Notes: a model not told the origin generated them from the sequence alone. A stretch of 31,341 nt of DNA from an uncultured Bacteroidales bacterium (GCA_910585445.1 CAJUEK010000024.1:1-31341); one strand, 5' to 3'. Shown: positions 1-7,746, counted from the stretch's first letter. Program-made: numbers and translations.

Positions 1-30
1 TATTTTAAATTGTTAAACTTTATTTAAACC

Positions 31-48
31 GTCCGGAGTTTACCGGAC
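31..48. other. Small GC-rich hairpin upstream of C10 protease gene
   Basis: Perfect inverted repeat GTCCGG (31-36) / CCGGAC (43-48) with a 6-nt loop, standing out in an AT-rich stretch about 20 nt before the protease start. It is not followed by a clean T-run, so a terminator for an upstream gene outside the window is possible but weak. A leader hairpin or protein-binding dyad is equally possible. Confidence 0.35.
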
Positions 49-68
49 ATGTATGATATTTTGTAGCT

Positions 69-1340
69 ATGAAACGATTTTCATTAATCTTGATGCTTAC
101 GCTTACATTATGTGGATGTGTTAATGATAATTACATTTTGTTGGATAGGCCAGAAAATGTAGAATTATATTCAATTACTCCGGACGAAGCGGCAAATATT
201 GCTTTGGATTTTGCTGCTGTTATGCGCGATAATGAACGAACACGTATTGGAGAGACAGGGATTTTAAGCGTGGCTAATGTACAGCCTCTGCGTAGTCGCA
301 ATATCATAACACGTTCAGAAACCGCATATAATGAAATCTGTATTGATACATTATTATATGTAGTAAATTTTTCAGATGATCAAGGATTTGCACTTGTTGC
401 TGCAGATAAAAGAACTACTCCGATTTACGCAATTGTAGACAGCGGTTTTTTGGATTTTGACAATTTAGAGAGTGAAGAGAACATTGGTTTTCTGATTTTC
501 CTTGAAGGAGCCGCTGGTAAGATAGTTCAAGATGTAAACACAAATGATGCAATTGAGACTAAAGCAACAACTAATGGTTGGACCATAATTGAGAAATATC
601 CCGCAATGTTAAAAACAAGGTGGAACCAAACAGCCCCTTACAATATGTATTGTCCAAACAATCGATATACAGGTTGTACTGTAACTGCAACCGCTCAAAT
701 ATTGTCATATTATCAAACCATAGGGTCTGTTAGTTGGTCTGATAATGGGCGTAGCGGATCAGCGACCTTAAATTGGTCTCGCATTATAAGTGATTGTGAA
801 AGTAATTATGGTATGTTGAATACAACATCATATTATGCCTCATCAAGTGAAGTTGCTCATTTGATGAGGTACTTGGGTGTGGCAATGAGTGCTGATTATG
901 AATCAGATGGAACGGCCGTTAATAAAAAGAAAGCGATAAATTGGATGAACGATTGGGGTGGTCTCAATGCGACTAAACTGGCAGATTATAGTGTTTCACC
1001 TATCATTAGTGCCATAAAAAGCAATAAACTGGTATATGCCCGTGGCAATTCTGGAAGAAAAAAGTTTTTGGGTATTACCGTAAGTTATACAGGAGGACAC
1101 GCCTGGGTGTATGATGGCTATGTTTCTGCATCATCAGGAGGAGCTATATCTAACTTGCTTCATTGCAATTGGGGATGGGGTGGATCTAAAGATGGATATT
1201 ATATTAGTGGCGCATTCAATACTAACAATTATGCAGAAATCTATGATTGGGAAGTGACCAAAAGTAGTGGTGAAGGTCAGGATGAAGGAAACGAAGGAAA
1301 TTTTCAATATAACCTTGAATACTCGATTGTTTCACGATGA
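69..1340 (+). CDS. C10 family (streptopain-like) cysteine protease, lipoprotein
   Basis: Predicted secreted or surface cysteine endopeptidase of family C10 (SpeB, Prevotella interpain, Bacteroides fragilis Bfp). The N-terminus is a lipoprotein signal with lipobox LCGC (lipidated Cys17). Residues about 35-165 match the propeptide position in this family. The mature domain carries the catalytic cysteine in TGCTVTATAQIL (Cys203), the catalytic histidine in GGHAWVYDGY (His344) and the conserved NWGWGG segment (367-372). At 423 aa it is of normal size for the B. fragilis enzymes. The stop overlaps the start of the next gene (ATGA, 1337-1340), so the two are very probably translated together. Base composition is low in G+C (20 of 60 bases in 541-600), unlike the rest of the window, which suggests recent transfer. 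The family is clear; lipidation and substrate are inferred. Confidence 0.92.
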   Translation: MKRFSLILMLTLTLCGCVNDNYILLDRPENVELYSITPDEAANIALDFAAVMRDNERTRIGETGILSVANVQPLRSRNIITRSETAYNEICIDTLLYVVNFSDDQGFALVAADKRTTPIYAIVDSGFLDFDNLESEENIGFLIFLEGAAGKIVQDVNTNDAIETKATTNGWTIIEKYPAMLKTRWNQTAPYNMYCPNNRYTGCTVTATAQILSYYQTIGSVSWSDNGRSGSATLNWSRIISDCESNYGMLNTTSYYASSSEVAHLMRYLGVAMSADYESDGTAVNKKKAINWMNDWGGLNATKLADYSVSPIISAIKSNKLVYARGNSGRKKFLGITVSYTGGHAWVYDGYVSASSGGAISNLLHCNWGWGGSKDGYYISGAFNTNNYAEIYDWEVTKSSGEGQDEGNEGNFQYNLEYSIVSR

Positions 1341-1750
1341 AGAAAATATTATTAAAAATACTTGTATTATTAGTGGCGTTCCCAATAATATCCTGTACCT
1401 CTGACCAAGAATTCTTTCCGATTGAACTCTCGATAGATGGTATTGAATTTATTGAGGATGATATATTTACTTTGTCGGCAGAAATACCAATCGAAGGTTT
1501 GGACTTTTCTATTACAGGTGCAGGAGAATATGCCAGTCGGATTTGTGTAAGCAACATAACAATAGATGGTTTTGTGCAGAACGACCCGACATTGCCAATC
1601 ACTTCGCTAAGCGGAGACTGGGGATGTTTTGAGCAATCGGAGCATACTATAAATTTTAGTATAGCAGCAAACCATACACAACAAAGGCGAGTATTCGAAT
1701 TTACAATAGGAGGTGCTTATTGGGTTCGATACCTTCGTTTGACTCAATAA
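1337..1750 (+). CDS. Small lipoprotein with BACON-like Ig fold, partner of the C10 protease
   Basis: A 137-aa protein with a lipoprotein signal ending IISC (lipidated Cys20), so probably exported and membrane-anchored. The remainder looks all-beta. Its C-terminal third (TINFSIAANHTQQRR ... YLRLTQ) resembles the end of BACON domains, where a strand, a basic residue and a final strand ending in TQ are typical. The gene starts inside the stop codon of the protease gene (ATGA) and shares its low G+C content. In Bacteroides fragilis and streptococci, C10 protease genes sit beside small inhibitors or propeptide-like proteins. By position this could be an inhibitor, chaperone or surface adaptor of the protease. 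I do not recognise it as a known inhibitor family; the functional link is inference. Confidence 0.75.
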   Translation: MKKILLKILVLLVAFPIISCTSDQEFFPIELSIDGIEFIEDDIFTLSAEIPIEGLDFSITGAGEYASRICVSNITIDGFVQNDPTLPITSLSGDWGCFEQSEHTINFSIAANHTQQRRVFEFTIGGAYWVRYLRLTQ

Positions 1751-1844
1751 GTACCAACATCTTCTAAGGTAAAGCGCATGTACAGGCAGTCTTATCAGGA
1801 GCGTCTGCACAAATTTCAAAGGAGCGACAAGTTATAGGAAACAA

Positions 1845-1871
1845 AAAAGGCCGGAGCAATTCCGGCCTTTT
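1845..1871. terminator. Bidirectional intrinsic terminator between C10 operon and ffh
   Basis: An 11-bp perfect stem (1845-1855 with 1861-1871), rich in GGCCGG, with a 5-nt loop. It is followed by a T-run on the plus strand and preceded by an A-run that makes a T6 tract on the minus strand. It lies about 95 bp past the BACON lipoprotein stop and 23 bp past the ffh stop, so it can serve both convergent units. Confidence 0.88.
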
Positions 1872-1893
1872 TCTATTGTGAGGAGGGGAGGGC

Positions 1894-3234
1894 TTAGCGG
1901 CGTTTCTTCATGCCGTGCATTCCACGCATCATATTTCCCATGGCACCGGCGCCCATTACGCTCTTCATCATCTTGCGCGTGCCTTCGAACTGCTTGAGGA
2001 GCTTGTTCACCTCCGGAAGCGATGTACCGGAACCGTCAGCTATCCTCTTGCGGCGGCTTCCGTTTATAATCTCCGGATGCTCGCGCTCATAAGGAGTCAT
2101 GGAAAGGATGATGGCCTCTATGCCCTTGAACGAGTCGTTATCCATGTCCACGTCCTTGAGTGCCTTTCCCATGCCGGGAATCATTGAAGCCAAATCCTTG
2201 ATGTTGCCCATCTTCTTTATCTGCTGAATCTGGTTGTAGAAGTCCCAAAGGGTGAACTGGTCCTTTGCCAGCTTCTTTTTAAGCTCACGTGCCTGCTGCT
2301 CGTCAAACTGCTCCTGTGCTTTCTCCACGAGGGACACGACGTCACCCATGCCGAGAATCCTGTCTGCGATACGGCTCGGATGGAAAACGTCAAGGGCCTC
2401 CATCTTCTCTCCCGTGCTGACGAATTTGATAGGCTTGCCGACTATGGCCTTGATTGAAAGTGCGGCACCGCCCCTGGTGTCACCGTCCATCTTAGTCAGG
2501 ACCACTCCGTCAAAATCGAGCCTGTCATTGAATGCCTTGGCAGTCTCGACCGCATCCTGTCCCGTCATGGCATCCACCACAAACAGGGTCTCGGTCGGGT
2601 TCACCGCATTCTTGAGCGTAGAAATCTCATCCATCAGCTCCTGATCGACTGCAAGACGGCCGGCGGTATCGACAATGACTACTGAATATCCCTCGGACTT
2701 GGCCTTGCTTATGGCATTGCGCGCAATCTGCACAGGGTCCTTCACGCCCTCTTCAGCATAGACAGGCACACCTATCTGCTCTCCAAGCACCTTCAGCTGG
2801 TCAATTGCGGCAGGACGGAAATAGTCGCAGGCAGCCAGCATGACCTTCATGCCTCTCTTGCTCTTGATGTTGAGGGCGAGCTTTCCTGAGAAAGTCGTCT
2901 TACCCGAACCGTTGAGACCGGCCACGAGCACGACCGCAGGCTGTCCTTTCACATTTATATCGGAAGACTCGCTTCCCATCAGCGCGGCCAGCTCGTCATG
3001 GACAATCTTTACAATCATCTGCTGCGGCTTCACGGCCGTGAGCACATTCTGGCCGATGGCCTTCTTCTTCACGTCATCGCAGAACTGCTTTGCTATCTTG
3101 TAGCTCACGTCGGCATCAAGGAGGGCACGGCGGATGTCCTTCATCGCCTCCGAGATGTTTATTTCCGTTATCTTGCCTTCGCCCTTGAGAATCTTGAACG
3201 ACCTCTCGAGCCTTTCACTCAAATTTTCAAACAT
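1894..3234 (-). CDS. ffh: Signal recognition particle protein Ffh (SRP54)
   Basis: GTPase subunit of the bacterial SRP. It binds 4.5S RNA and signal sequences of nascent membrane proteins and delivers ribosomes to FtsY at the inner membrane. The protein (446 aa, usual length) has the helical N domain (about 1-90), a G domain with P-loop GLNGSGKTT (106-114), DTAGR and TKMDGDTRGG motifs, and a methionine-rich M domain ending MMRGMHGMKKRR. A P-loop reading GLNGSGKT instead of the more common GLQGSGKT is a minor variant. It starts 28 bp after the lysA stop on the same strand, so it is probably cotranscribed with lysA, and it ends at the terminator at 1845-1871. Confidence 0.97.
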   Translation of the reverse strand: MFENLSERLERSFKILKGEGKITEINISEAMKDIRRALLDADVSYKIAKQFCDDVKKKAIGQNVLTAVKPQQMIVKIVHDELAALMGSESSDINVKGQPAVVLVAGLNGSGKTTFSGKLALNIKSKRGMKVMLAACDYFRPAAIDQLKVLGEQIGVPVYAEEGVKDPVQIARNAISKAKSEGYSVVIVDTAGRLAVDQELMDEISTLKNAVNPTETLFVVDAMTGQDAVETAKAFNDRLDFDGVVLTKMDGDTRGGAALSIKAIVGKPIKFVSTGEKMEALDVFHPSRIADRILGMGDVVSLVEKAQEQFDEQQARELKKKLAKDQFTLWDFYNQIQQIKKMGNIKDLASMIPGMGKALKDVDMDNDSFKGIEAIILSMTPYEREHPEIINGSRRKRIADGSGTSLPEVNKLLKQFEGTRKMMKSVMGAGAMGNMMRGMHGMKKRR

Positions 3235-3262
3235 ATCGTTTATTTTTCTGTTTATTCATTAA

Positions 3263-4471
3263 TCATACGGCGAAATAGTCCGTCCTTGAAGGCGCCTCGT
3301 CCATGGCGTCAGAGAAGACAGCGGGAGCCATGTCCTTCATATTGTATCTGCTTGACATGACCTGCCCGTAAGCTCCTGCGCTGCGTATCGCCATCAGGTC
3401 TCCGCGCACACTCAGGGGAAGAAGCCTTCCCGCGCCCCATACGTCGCTCGACTCGCATACCGGACCCACGATGTCATAGGCCTGGTGGGTGGGGAAGAAC
3501 GGGCGCATGGCTGCCGAGAGGTTCTCTATCTTGTGGTATGCCCCGTAGAGGGCCGGCCTTATCAGGTCGTTCATTCCGGCGTCCATTATGAGGAAATTCT
3601 TGGTCTCGCCGCTCTTGACAAAGAGTACCCTTGAAATGAGCGCGGCACACTGTGCCACCAATGAACGTCCCGGTTCCACATGCACCGTCTGCCCCTCGTG
3701 CAGGGCGATGTTGGATGAGATGGTTCCGAACCATTTTCCGAAGTCCGCTATAGGGTTCTCGTCCGGGTCGTCGTAATCCACACCGAGTCCTCCTCCGAGG
3801 TTTATATTCTTGACCTCCAGTCCGTTCCTCTCGAAATAAGCAACTATCTCATTGACCCTGCGGCATTCCAGCGCATATACTTCCTCGACCCTCGTTATCT
3901 GCGAGCCTATGTGGAAATGCAGGCCTATGAAGTTGATGTTTTCGCTTTTCTGCACAAGCCCTATCAGTTTGTCGAACTCGTGACGTGAGATGCCGAACTT
4001 GTTCTCGTACAGTCCTGTAGTCACATATTTGTGGGTGTGCGCATCTATGTCCGGGTTGATTCTGACGGATACATTGGCCTTGAGCCCGCATACCCTGGCC
4101 ATCTCGTTTATCACATAAATCTCCTGAAGCGACTCGCAGTTGAATGCCTCGATTCCGAGCTGGAGTGCCTGGTATATTTCCTTGTCGCTCTTTCCGACGC
4201 CGGCATATACGATTTTGTCGGCAGGAAATCCGCATGAATGTGCATGCAGGACCTCGTTGCCGCTGACGCAGTCCGCGCCGAAGCCTTTGCCGCTTATGTA
4301 TTCAAGCAGCCTTTTCTCGACATTGGCCTTGACCGCATAGTGCACCTTTATCCCGTGTTCTGCCGAAAGTTCCGCCACATGGTCCACCGTCCTGCGGAAC
4401 AGGTCCATGTCATAATACCAGAAAGGGGTGGCAACTTTGTCCAGCTGTTCTATTGAGTTGAAATCTAACAT
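3263..4471 (-). CDS. lysA: Diaminopimelate decarboxylase
   Basis: PLP enzyme that decarboxylates meso-diaminopimelate to L-lysine, the last step of lysine synthesis. Visible motifs are the PLP lysine in VHYAVKAN (Lys48 from the start used here), HFHIGSQI, the phosphate-binding GGGLGVDYDDP, EPGRSLV, the dimer-interface CESSDVWGAGRLLP and GAYGQVMSSRYNM. An upstream in-frame ATG at 4513 would add 14 residues not expected in the family and would place the promoter-like TAATTTTG (4481-4488) inside the gene, so the start at 4471 is preferred (402 aa). First gene of a probable lysA-ffh unit, divergent from the deoxyhypusine-synthase-like gene. A role as carboxynorspermidine decarboxylase was considered, but the motifs fit LysA better. 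Confidence 0.94.
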   Translation of the reverse strand: MLDFNSIEQLDKVATPFWYYDMDLFRRTVDHVAELSAEHGIKVHYAVKANVEKRLLEYISGKGFGADCVSGNEVLHAHSCGFPADKIVYAGVGKSDKEIYQALQLGIEAFNCESLQEIYVINEMARVCGLKANVSVRINPDIDAHTHKYVTTGLYENKFGISRHEFDKLIGLVQKSENINFIGLHFHIGSQITRVEEVYALECRRVNEIVAYFERNGLEVKNINLGGGLGVDYDDPDENPIADFGKWFGTISSNIALHEGQTVHVEPGRSLVAQCAALISRVLFVKSGETKNFLIMDAGMNDLIRPALYGAYHKIENLSAAMRPFFPTHQAYDIVGPVCESSDVWGAGRLLPLSVRGDLMAIRSAGAYGQVMSSRYNMKDMAPAVFSDAMDEAPSRTDYFAV

Positions 4472-4480
4472 GTTACATAT

Positions 4481-4514
4481 CAAAATTATGTCAAACTCTG
4501 ACTGTTTGGCCAAA
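4481..4514 (-). promoter_or_regulatory. Promoter candidate for lysA-ffh (TAATTTTG)
   Basis: On the minus strand TAATTTTG (4481-4488) matches the Bacteroidetes -7 element TAnnTTTG exactly, with a TTTG (4511-4514) 22 nt upstream as a -33 candidate. The spacing is slightly longer than the usual 19-21. The implied transcript would have a very short leader before the ATG at 4471. Confidence 0.55.
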
Positions 4515-4529
4515 AACGGGCAAAAACGA

Positions 4530-4561
4530 TTGCAAAAATAGCGAAAAAATCCTTAATTTCG
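4530..4561 (+). promoter_or_regulatory. Promoter candidate for the deoxyhypusine-synthase-like gene
   Basis: TAATTTCG (4554-4561) is one mismatch from TAnnTTTG and has TTG (4530-4532) 21 nt upstream. The transcript would start near 4568, about 15 nt before the ATG at 4583. It sits back to back with the lysA promoter in a 111-bp divergent region. Confidence 0.5.
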
Positions 4562-4582
4562 TGGTCTGTTTACTAATTACTG

Positions 4583-5563
4583 ATGAAAATGGAAAAAGGA
4601 CCTATTTCAAAATTCATTACACACCATTATCGTCATTTCAACTCTGCGGCGCTCGTTGATGCTGCAAAGGCTTATGACGAGCACATGAACAAGGGCGGAA
4701 AGATGATGCTGGCGATGGCAGGCGCCATGAGCACGGCAGAAATCGGCCTCTCGCTTGCCGAGATGATCCGTCAGGACAAAATCCAGATCGTGTCATGTTC
4801 CGCAAACAACCTTGAGGAAGACATCATGAACCTGGTTGCCCACAACCACTATTACAGGGTTCCTAACTATAGGGATCTCACTCCTGAGCAGGAGAAAGAG
4901 CTCCTTAACAACCACATGAACCGTGTGACTGACACCTGCATTCCTGAGGAAGAGGCTTTCCGCCGTCTTGAGCACCATCTCATCGACGTGTGGAACGAGA
5001 TGAAGGAATCAGGCGAGAGGCTCTATCCGTGGGAGGTAATCTACAAGCTCCTTCGCAGCGGTGTCCTCGAGCAGTATTATGAGATTGACCCTAAGGACAG
5101 CTGGGTGCTCGCGGCATGTGAAAAGAATATTCCTATCGTAGTCCCTGCATGGGAGGACTGTACCACAGCAAACATCTTCACTGCGCACTGCATCAGGGGA
5201 GAGTTCGAGCCTAACATGATAAAGAACGGTGTCGAGACAATGATTTTCCTGACTGAGTGGTATCGTGAGAACTGCGGCGGACAGGGCGTCGGATTCTTCC
5301 AGATCGGCGGCGGTACTGCCGGAGATTTCCCTATCTGCGTCGTTCCTATGATGGCACAGGACCTTGAGTGGCCTGATGTTCCTCTCTGGGCTTATTTCTG
5401 CCAGATTTCAGACTGCACCACTTCTTACGGCTCGTATTCCGGAGCTGTTCCGAACGAAAAGATTACATGGGGCAAGCTTGACATTGATACTCCGCGTTTC
5501 ATCGTGGAATCGGATGCCACTATCGTAGCGCCTCTGATTTTCTCATATGTCCTCGGATGGTAA
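4583..5563 (+). CDS. Deoxyhypusine synthase family protein (bacterial)
   Basis: A 326-aa member of the deoxyhypusine/homospermidine synthase family, NAD-dependent enzymes that move the aminobutyl group of spermidine. In eukaryotes and archaea the acceptor is eIF5A; bacteria lack eIF5A, and related bacterial proteins have been linked to polyamine synthesis such as homospermidine. The family lysine that forms the enzyme-imine intermediate appears to be kept in ITWGKLD (Lys298). Other conserved stretches are AGAMSTAEIG (47-56), CSANNLEEDI (72-81), VVPAWED (186-192), IGGGTAGDFP (241-250) and SYGSYSGAVP (281-290). An ATG two codons downstream (4589) could also be the start. The gene stands alone, divergent from lysA. 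The family is clear; substrate and acceptor are unknown. Confidence 0.88.
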   Translation: MKMEKGPISKFITHHYRHFNSAALVDAAKAYDEHMNKGGKMMLAMAGAMSTAEIGLSLAEMIRQDKIQIVSCSANNLEEDIMNLVAHNHYYRVPNYRDLTPEQEKELLNNHMNRVTDTCIPEEEAFRRLEHHLIDVWNEMKESGERLYPWEVIYKLLRSGVLEQYYEIDPKDSWVLAACEKNIPIVVPAWEDCTTANIFTAHCIRGEFEPNMIKNGVETMIFLTEWYRENCGGQGVGFFQIGGGTAGDFPICVVPMMAQDLEWPDVPLWAYFCQISDCTTSYGSYSGAVPNEKITWGKLDIDTPRFIVESDATIVAPLIFSYVLGW

Positions 5564-5587
5564 TCGCCTTCTGAAGATTTGATTTTT

Positions 5588-5617
5588 GAGGATGGCTAAT
5601 GAATTTTAGTCATCCTC
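5588..5617 (+). terminator. Hairpin after the deoxyhypusine-synthase-like gene
   Basis: A 12-bp stem (5588-5599 with 5606-5617, one G-T pair) with a 6-nt loop, 25 nt past the stop. It is followed by the pyrimidine-rich but not uniform TCTTGATTCTT, so it is a plausible but imperfect intrinsic terminator. It also lies 31 nt before the next ATG and could act as a leader structure. Confidence 0.55.
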
Positions 5618-5647
5618 TCTTGATTCTTAACCCAACCGCAACTTGAA

Positions 5648-6826
5648 ATGACAAGCCTGATAGATGTCGTATTTAATATAGAGCTGAGCCTTCTGCTCGG
5701 AGTCCTCACGTCTTTCGTGCTGGGACTTCTGCTGGTGCTCATCAAGATTCCCCAGACGGAATATTCCAAGAAAATAACCAGGGGGAAGAACACCATAGCC
5801 TCGTGCTTTCTTGTTTGCACCGTGCTATTCTTCGTGACCCTAACCTATTCTGGCATACCGTCATACGACTCTTTCGTGTCAATCATGATGTTTGTGATAA
5901 CGGCCATGTCGTCAGCCATATTGTCATATTCGCTGATAAATGTGCTGGATGAGAAATTCATAGACAATGACAAGTTCTATCTGAACGTGGGCGTCACTGG
6001 CATAATGAGCTATGTGCTGATAAAGTCTTTCTGGTGGGACGGCGGCTGGCCGAGGACAGCTGTCCTGGTGGCTGCAATCGTGCTTTTCCTTGTTCAGTGC
6101 ATCGTCCATATCATTTCATTCAATACGGTCTATGTCAACAGCTTGAGGCAGCTTGAGCAGTATTATGACGAGGAAGAGGATGACAAGATACGCTGGATAC
6201 GCTTCTGCTATATCATAATGATGCTCACGCAGATGTTCATCCTTGTATATATGCTCCTGCCTTCAGGATTCATGAAGGTATATGTGTCTCTTTATTCTCT
6301 TTTCATACTTTATTTCACGGCCAATTTCATATCTTTCCTCGGCAGCCATAAGCTCCTCCTTGATGCATTTGCCTACAAGACCCTTTCCGGCAAGGATTTC
6401 AAGCACAAGAAAAGAAAGGCGCACCCCAAACCTGCAAAAGATATTCGTGAGGATTCTCCTGCGGCGGTTGAAGAGGCTGAATATGCCGCACTTGAAGCTT
6501 CAATTGAAAAGTGGATTGCCCAGAAGCGCTATCGTGAATATGACAAGAGCCGTGAGGACATTGCCCGTGAACTGAACACGACAAAGGAGATGCTTCACCT
6601 TTATTTCACGACCGTAAAGGGCGTTGACTTCAAGTCATGGAGGACTGCGCTCCGTATTGAGGAGGCTAAGAGCCTGCTGCTTGAGAACAAGGACATGTCA
6701 ACCCATATTGTCGGGGAACTGTCCGGCTTCAGTGACAGGTCCAATTTCCACAGGCAGTTCACAAAACTTGTTGGCTGCTCTCCGAAGCAGTGGCGCGAGT
6801 CATGCGGTAATCAGGAGCAAGCTTGA
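5648..6826 (+). CDS. Membrane-anchored AraC-family transcriptional regulator
   Basis: A 392-aa protein in two parts. Residues 1 to about 250 hold six or seven hydrophobic membrane segments (for example LLLGVLTSFVLGLLLVLI and IRFCYIIMMLTQMFILVYML). After a charged linker rich in Lys and Glu, residues about 305-388 form an AraC-type double helix-turn-helix (EDIARELNTTKEMLHLYF, then IVGELSGFSDRSNFHRQFTKLVGCSPKQW). This layout is common in Bacteroidales, where the regulator probably senses an envelope or membrane signal while bound to the inner membrane. No ligand domain is recognised. The last 68 bp overlap the 3' end of a convergent lipoprotein gene. Target genes are unknown; the convergent lipoprotein pair is one candidate by position. 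Confidence 0.88.
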   Translation: MTSLIDVVFNIELSLLLGVLTSFVLGLLLVLIKIPQTEYSKKITRGKNTIASCFLVCTVLFFVTLTYSGIPSYDSFVSIMMFVITAMSSAILSYSLINVLDEKFIDNDKFYLNVGVTGIMSYVLIKSFWWDGGWPRTAVLVAAIVLFLVQCIVHIISFNTVYVNSLRQLEQYYDEEEDDKIRWIRFCYIIMMLTQMFILVYMLLPSGFMKVYVSLYSLFILYFTANFISFLGSHKLLLDAFAYKTLSGKDFKHKKRKAHPKPAKDIREDSPAAVEEAEYAALEASIEKWIAQKRYREYDKSREDIARELNTTKEMLHLYFTTVKGVDFKSWRTALRIEEAKSLLLENKDMSTHIVGELSGFSDRSNFHRQFTKLVGCSPKQWRESCGNQEQA

Positions 6827-7190
6827 CGACAGACAGTCCTTTGATGTCTTCACTGAAAATGGTTATCTTGTCCGACAGAGGGCTGTATAGTCCTCCGTTT
6901 TCTTCTCCGTCGATGTCATCAATATTGATGCTGATGGTCAGCGGGAGGTCGTTAGGGTCAATATACGTGTCTGTCCTGAATATTCCCTTTGAGGATGTAT
7001 AAACGACGGAATTTTCTTCCTCGCCCTCGAATGAGACGGTGACCCTTATGTGCTTCAGCGGGTCCAGTTCCTCTGACGAAACCGTACCTTCTATATATAC
7101 AGGCAGATTGCCGTCAGCATCACCGATATAGTCCGGTCTCATGCATGAGCATATTGCCGCGAGGGCAAGCGCAATAATGACCTTTTTCAT
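6759..7190 (-). CDS. Small lipoprotein, carboxypeptidase-regulatory-like beta domain
   Basis: From the ATG at 7190 this gives 143 aa with a lipoprotein signal ending ICSC (Cys16). A longer frame from 7238 would run into the upstream gene and lose the signal peptide. The body looks like a CarboxypepD-regulatory-type beta fold (VYIEGTV ... IRVTVSF ... YTSSKGIFRTD), followed by DIDGEENGG. As far as I recall, similar aspartate/glycine stretches occur in lipoproteins of the Bacteroidetes radical SAM/lipoprotein system, but no radical SAM gene is present here. It is the second gene of a two-gene unit, one base after the first. Its 3' end overlaps the AraC gene by 68 bp on the other strand. Function unknown. 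Confidence 0.72.
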   Translation of the reverse strand: MKKVIIALALAAICSCMRPDYIGDADGNLPVYIEGTVSSEELDPLKHIRVTVSFEGEEENSVVYTSSKGIFRTDTYIDPNDLPLTISINIDDIDGEENGGLYSPLSDKITIFSEDIKGLSVVKLAPDYRMTRATASESSQQVL

Positions 7191-7191
7191 T

Positions 7192-7644
7192 TTACTCAGC
7201 TTGGATTTTAATCTTGGGCAACTGGAAATTGCAGTCATTCACCACGAATGAGTTGCTGTACTTGTCGTATGACGGGCCGCTCCATGTCACCATGATTTCA
7301 TGAGTCTGGCTGCTGTGCCCTCCGCTCATGTCTGAGGCTGTTATTACGCAGCGCAGCTTTCCTCCGTCCGCTGCTGCATCTATGGCATATACGCCGTCAT
7401 TGCCGGAATACACCTCATCGGAATATACCGGGACAGGTATAGCATTGTCAGTGGTGTATGCCTTGAATACAATCTTCATGTCTTTCAGAGGCTGTGCGCT
7501 TTCAAGTTCGGATATGGTTCCCGTTATTATTATTCTGCCTCCTTTGGAATAGGAAGCATCCATGGCAGTGAAAGCCTTGCTGCATGAAAACAATACTGCT
7601 GAAACTGCCAGCAGTATGATGATATTTCTAAAAAAGTCAGTCAT
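7192..7644 (-). CDS. Small lipoprotein of unknown function, paired with downstream lipoprotein
   Basis: A 150-aa protein with lipoprotein signal ending LFSC (Cys21). The mature part resembles its downstream neighbour in plan: a short beta-domain opening GRIIITGTI, a segment VYSGNDGVYAID like the carboxypeptidase-regulatory repeat, and a tail with VVNDCNFQLPKIKI. The stop codon is one base from the start of the next lipoprotein gene, so both are translated from one message. A well-formed promoter lies at 7685-7715. The two proteins probably act together at the envelope; no catalytic motif is visible. Confidence 0.75.
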   Translation of the reverse strand: MTDFFRNIIILLAVSAVLFSCSKAFTAMDASYSKGGRIIITGTISELESAQPLKDMKIVFKAYTTDNAIPVPVYSDEVYSGNDGVYAIDAAADGGKLRCVITASDMSGGHSSQTHEIMVTWSGPSYDKYSNSFVVNDCNFQLPKIKIQAE

Positions 7645-7684
7645 TCCGGATGGTTTATCTCCGGCTCAGGTTTTAAATACGGCG

Positions 7685-7715
7685 CAAAATTAGTCATTTT
7701 GGAGGATAATGCAAA
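7685..7715 (-). promoter_or_regulatory. Promoter of the lipoprotein pair (TTTG-19-TAATTTTG)
   Basis: On the minus strand TTTG (7712-7715), a 19-nt spacer and TAATTTTG (7685-7692) give an exact match to the Bacteroidetes -33/-7 consensus, about 40 nt before the ATG at 7644. It is the best-formed promoter in the window. Confidence 0.75.
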
Positions 7716-7746
7716 GAAAATGGCTTTATTGTAATGAAGGGGAATG

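Noticed and set aside
31..68. Promoter for the C10 operon near 53-62
   Set aside because: The sequence ATATTTTG fails the first two positions of TAnnTTTG and no -33 element is seen; the true promoter may lie before the window.
1751..1844. A further small gene after the BACON-like lipoprotein
   Set aside because: No open frame with a start and a sensible protein; the stretch looks like plain 3' untranslated sequence.
4472..4513. Upstream start for lysA at 4513
   Set aside because: It would include the promoter element and adds residues not expected in the family.
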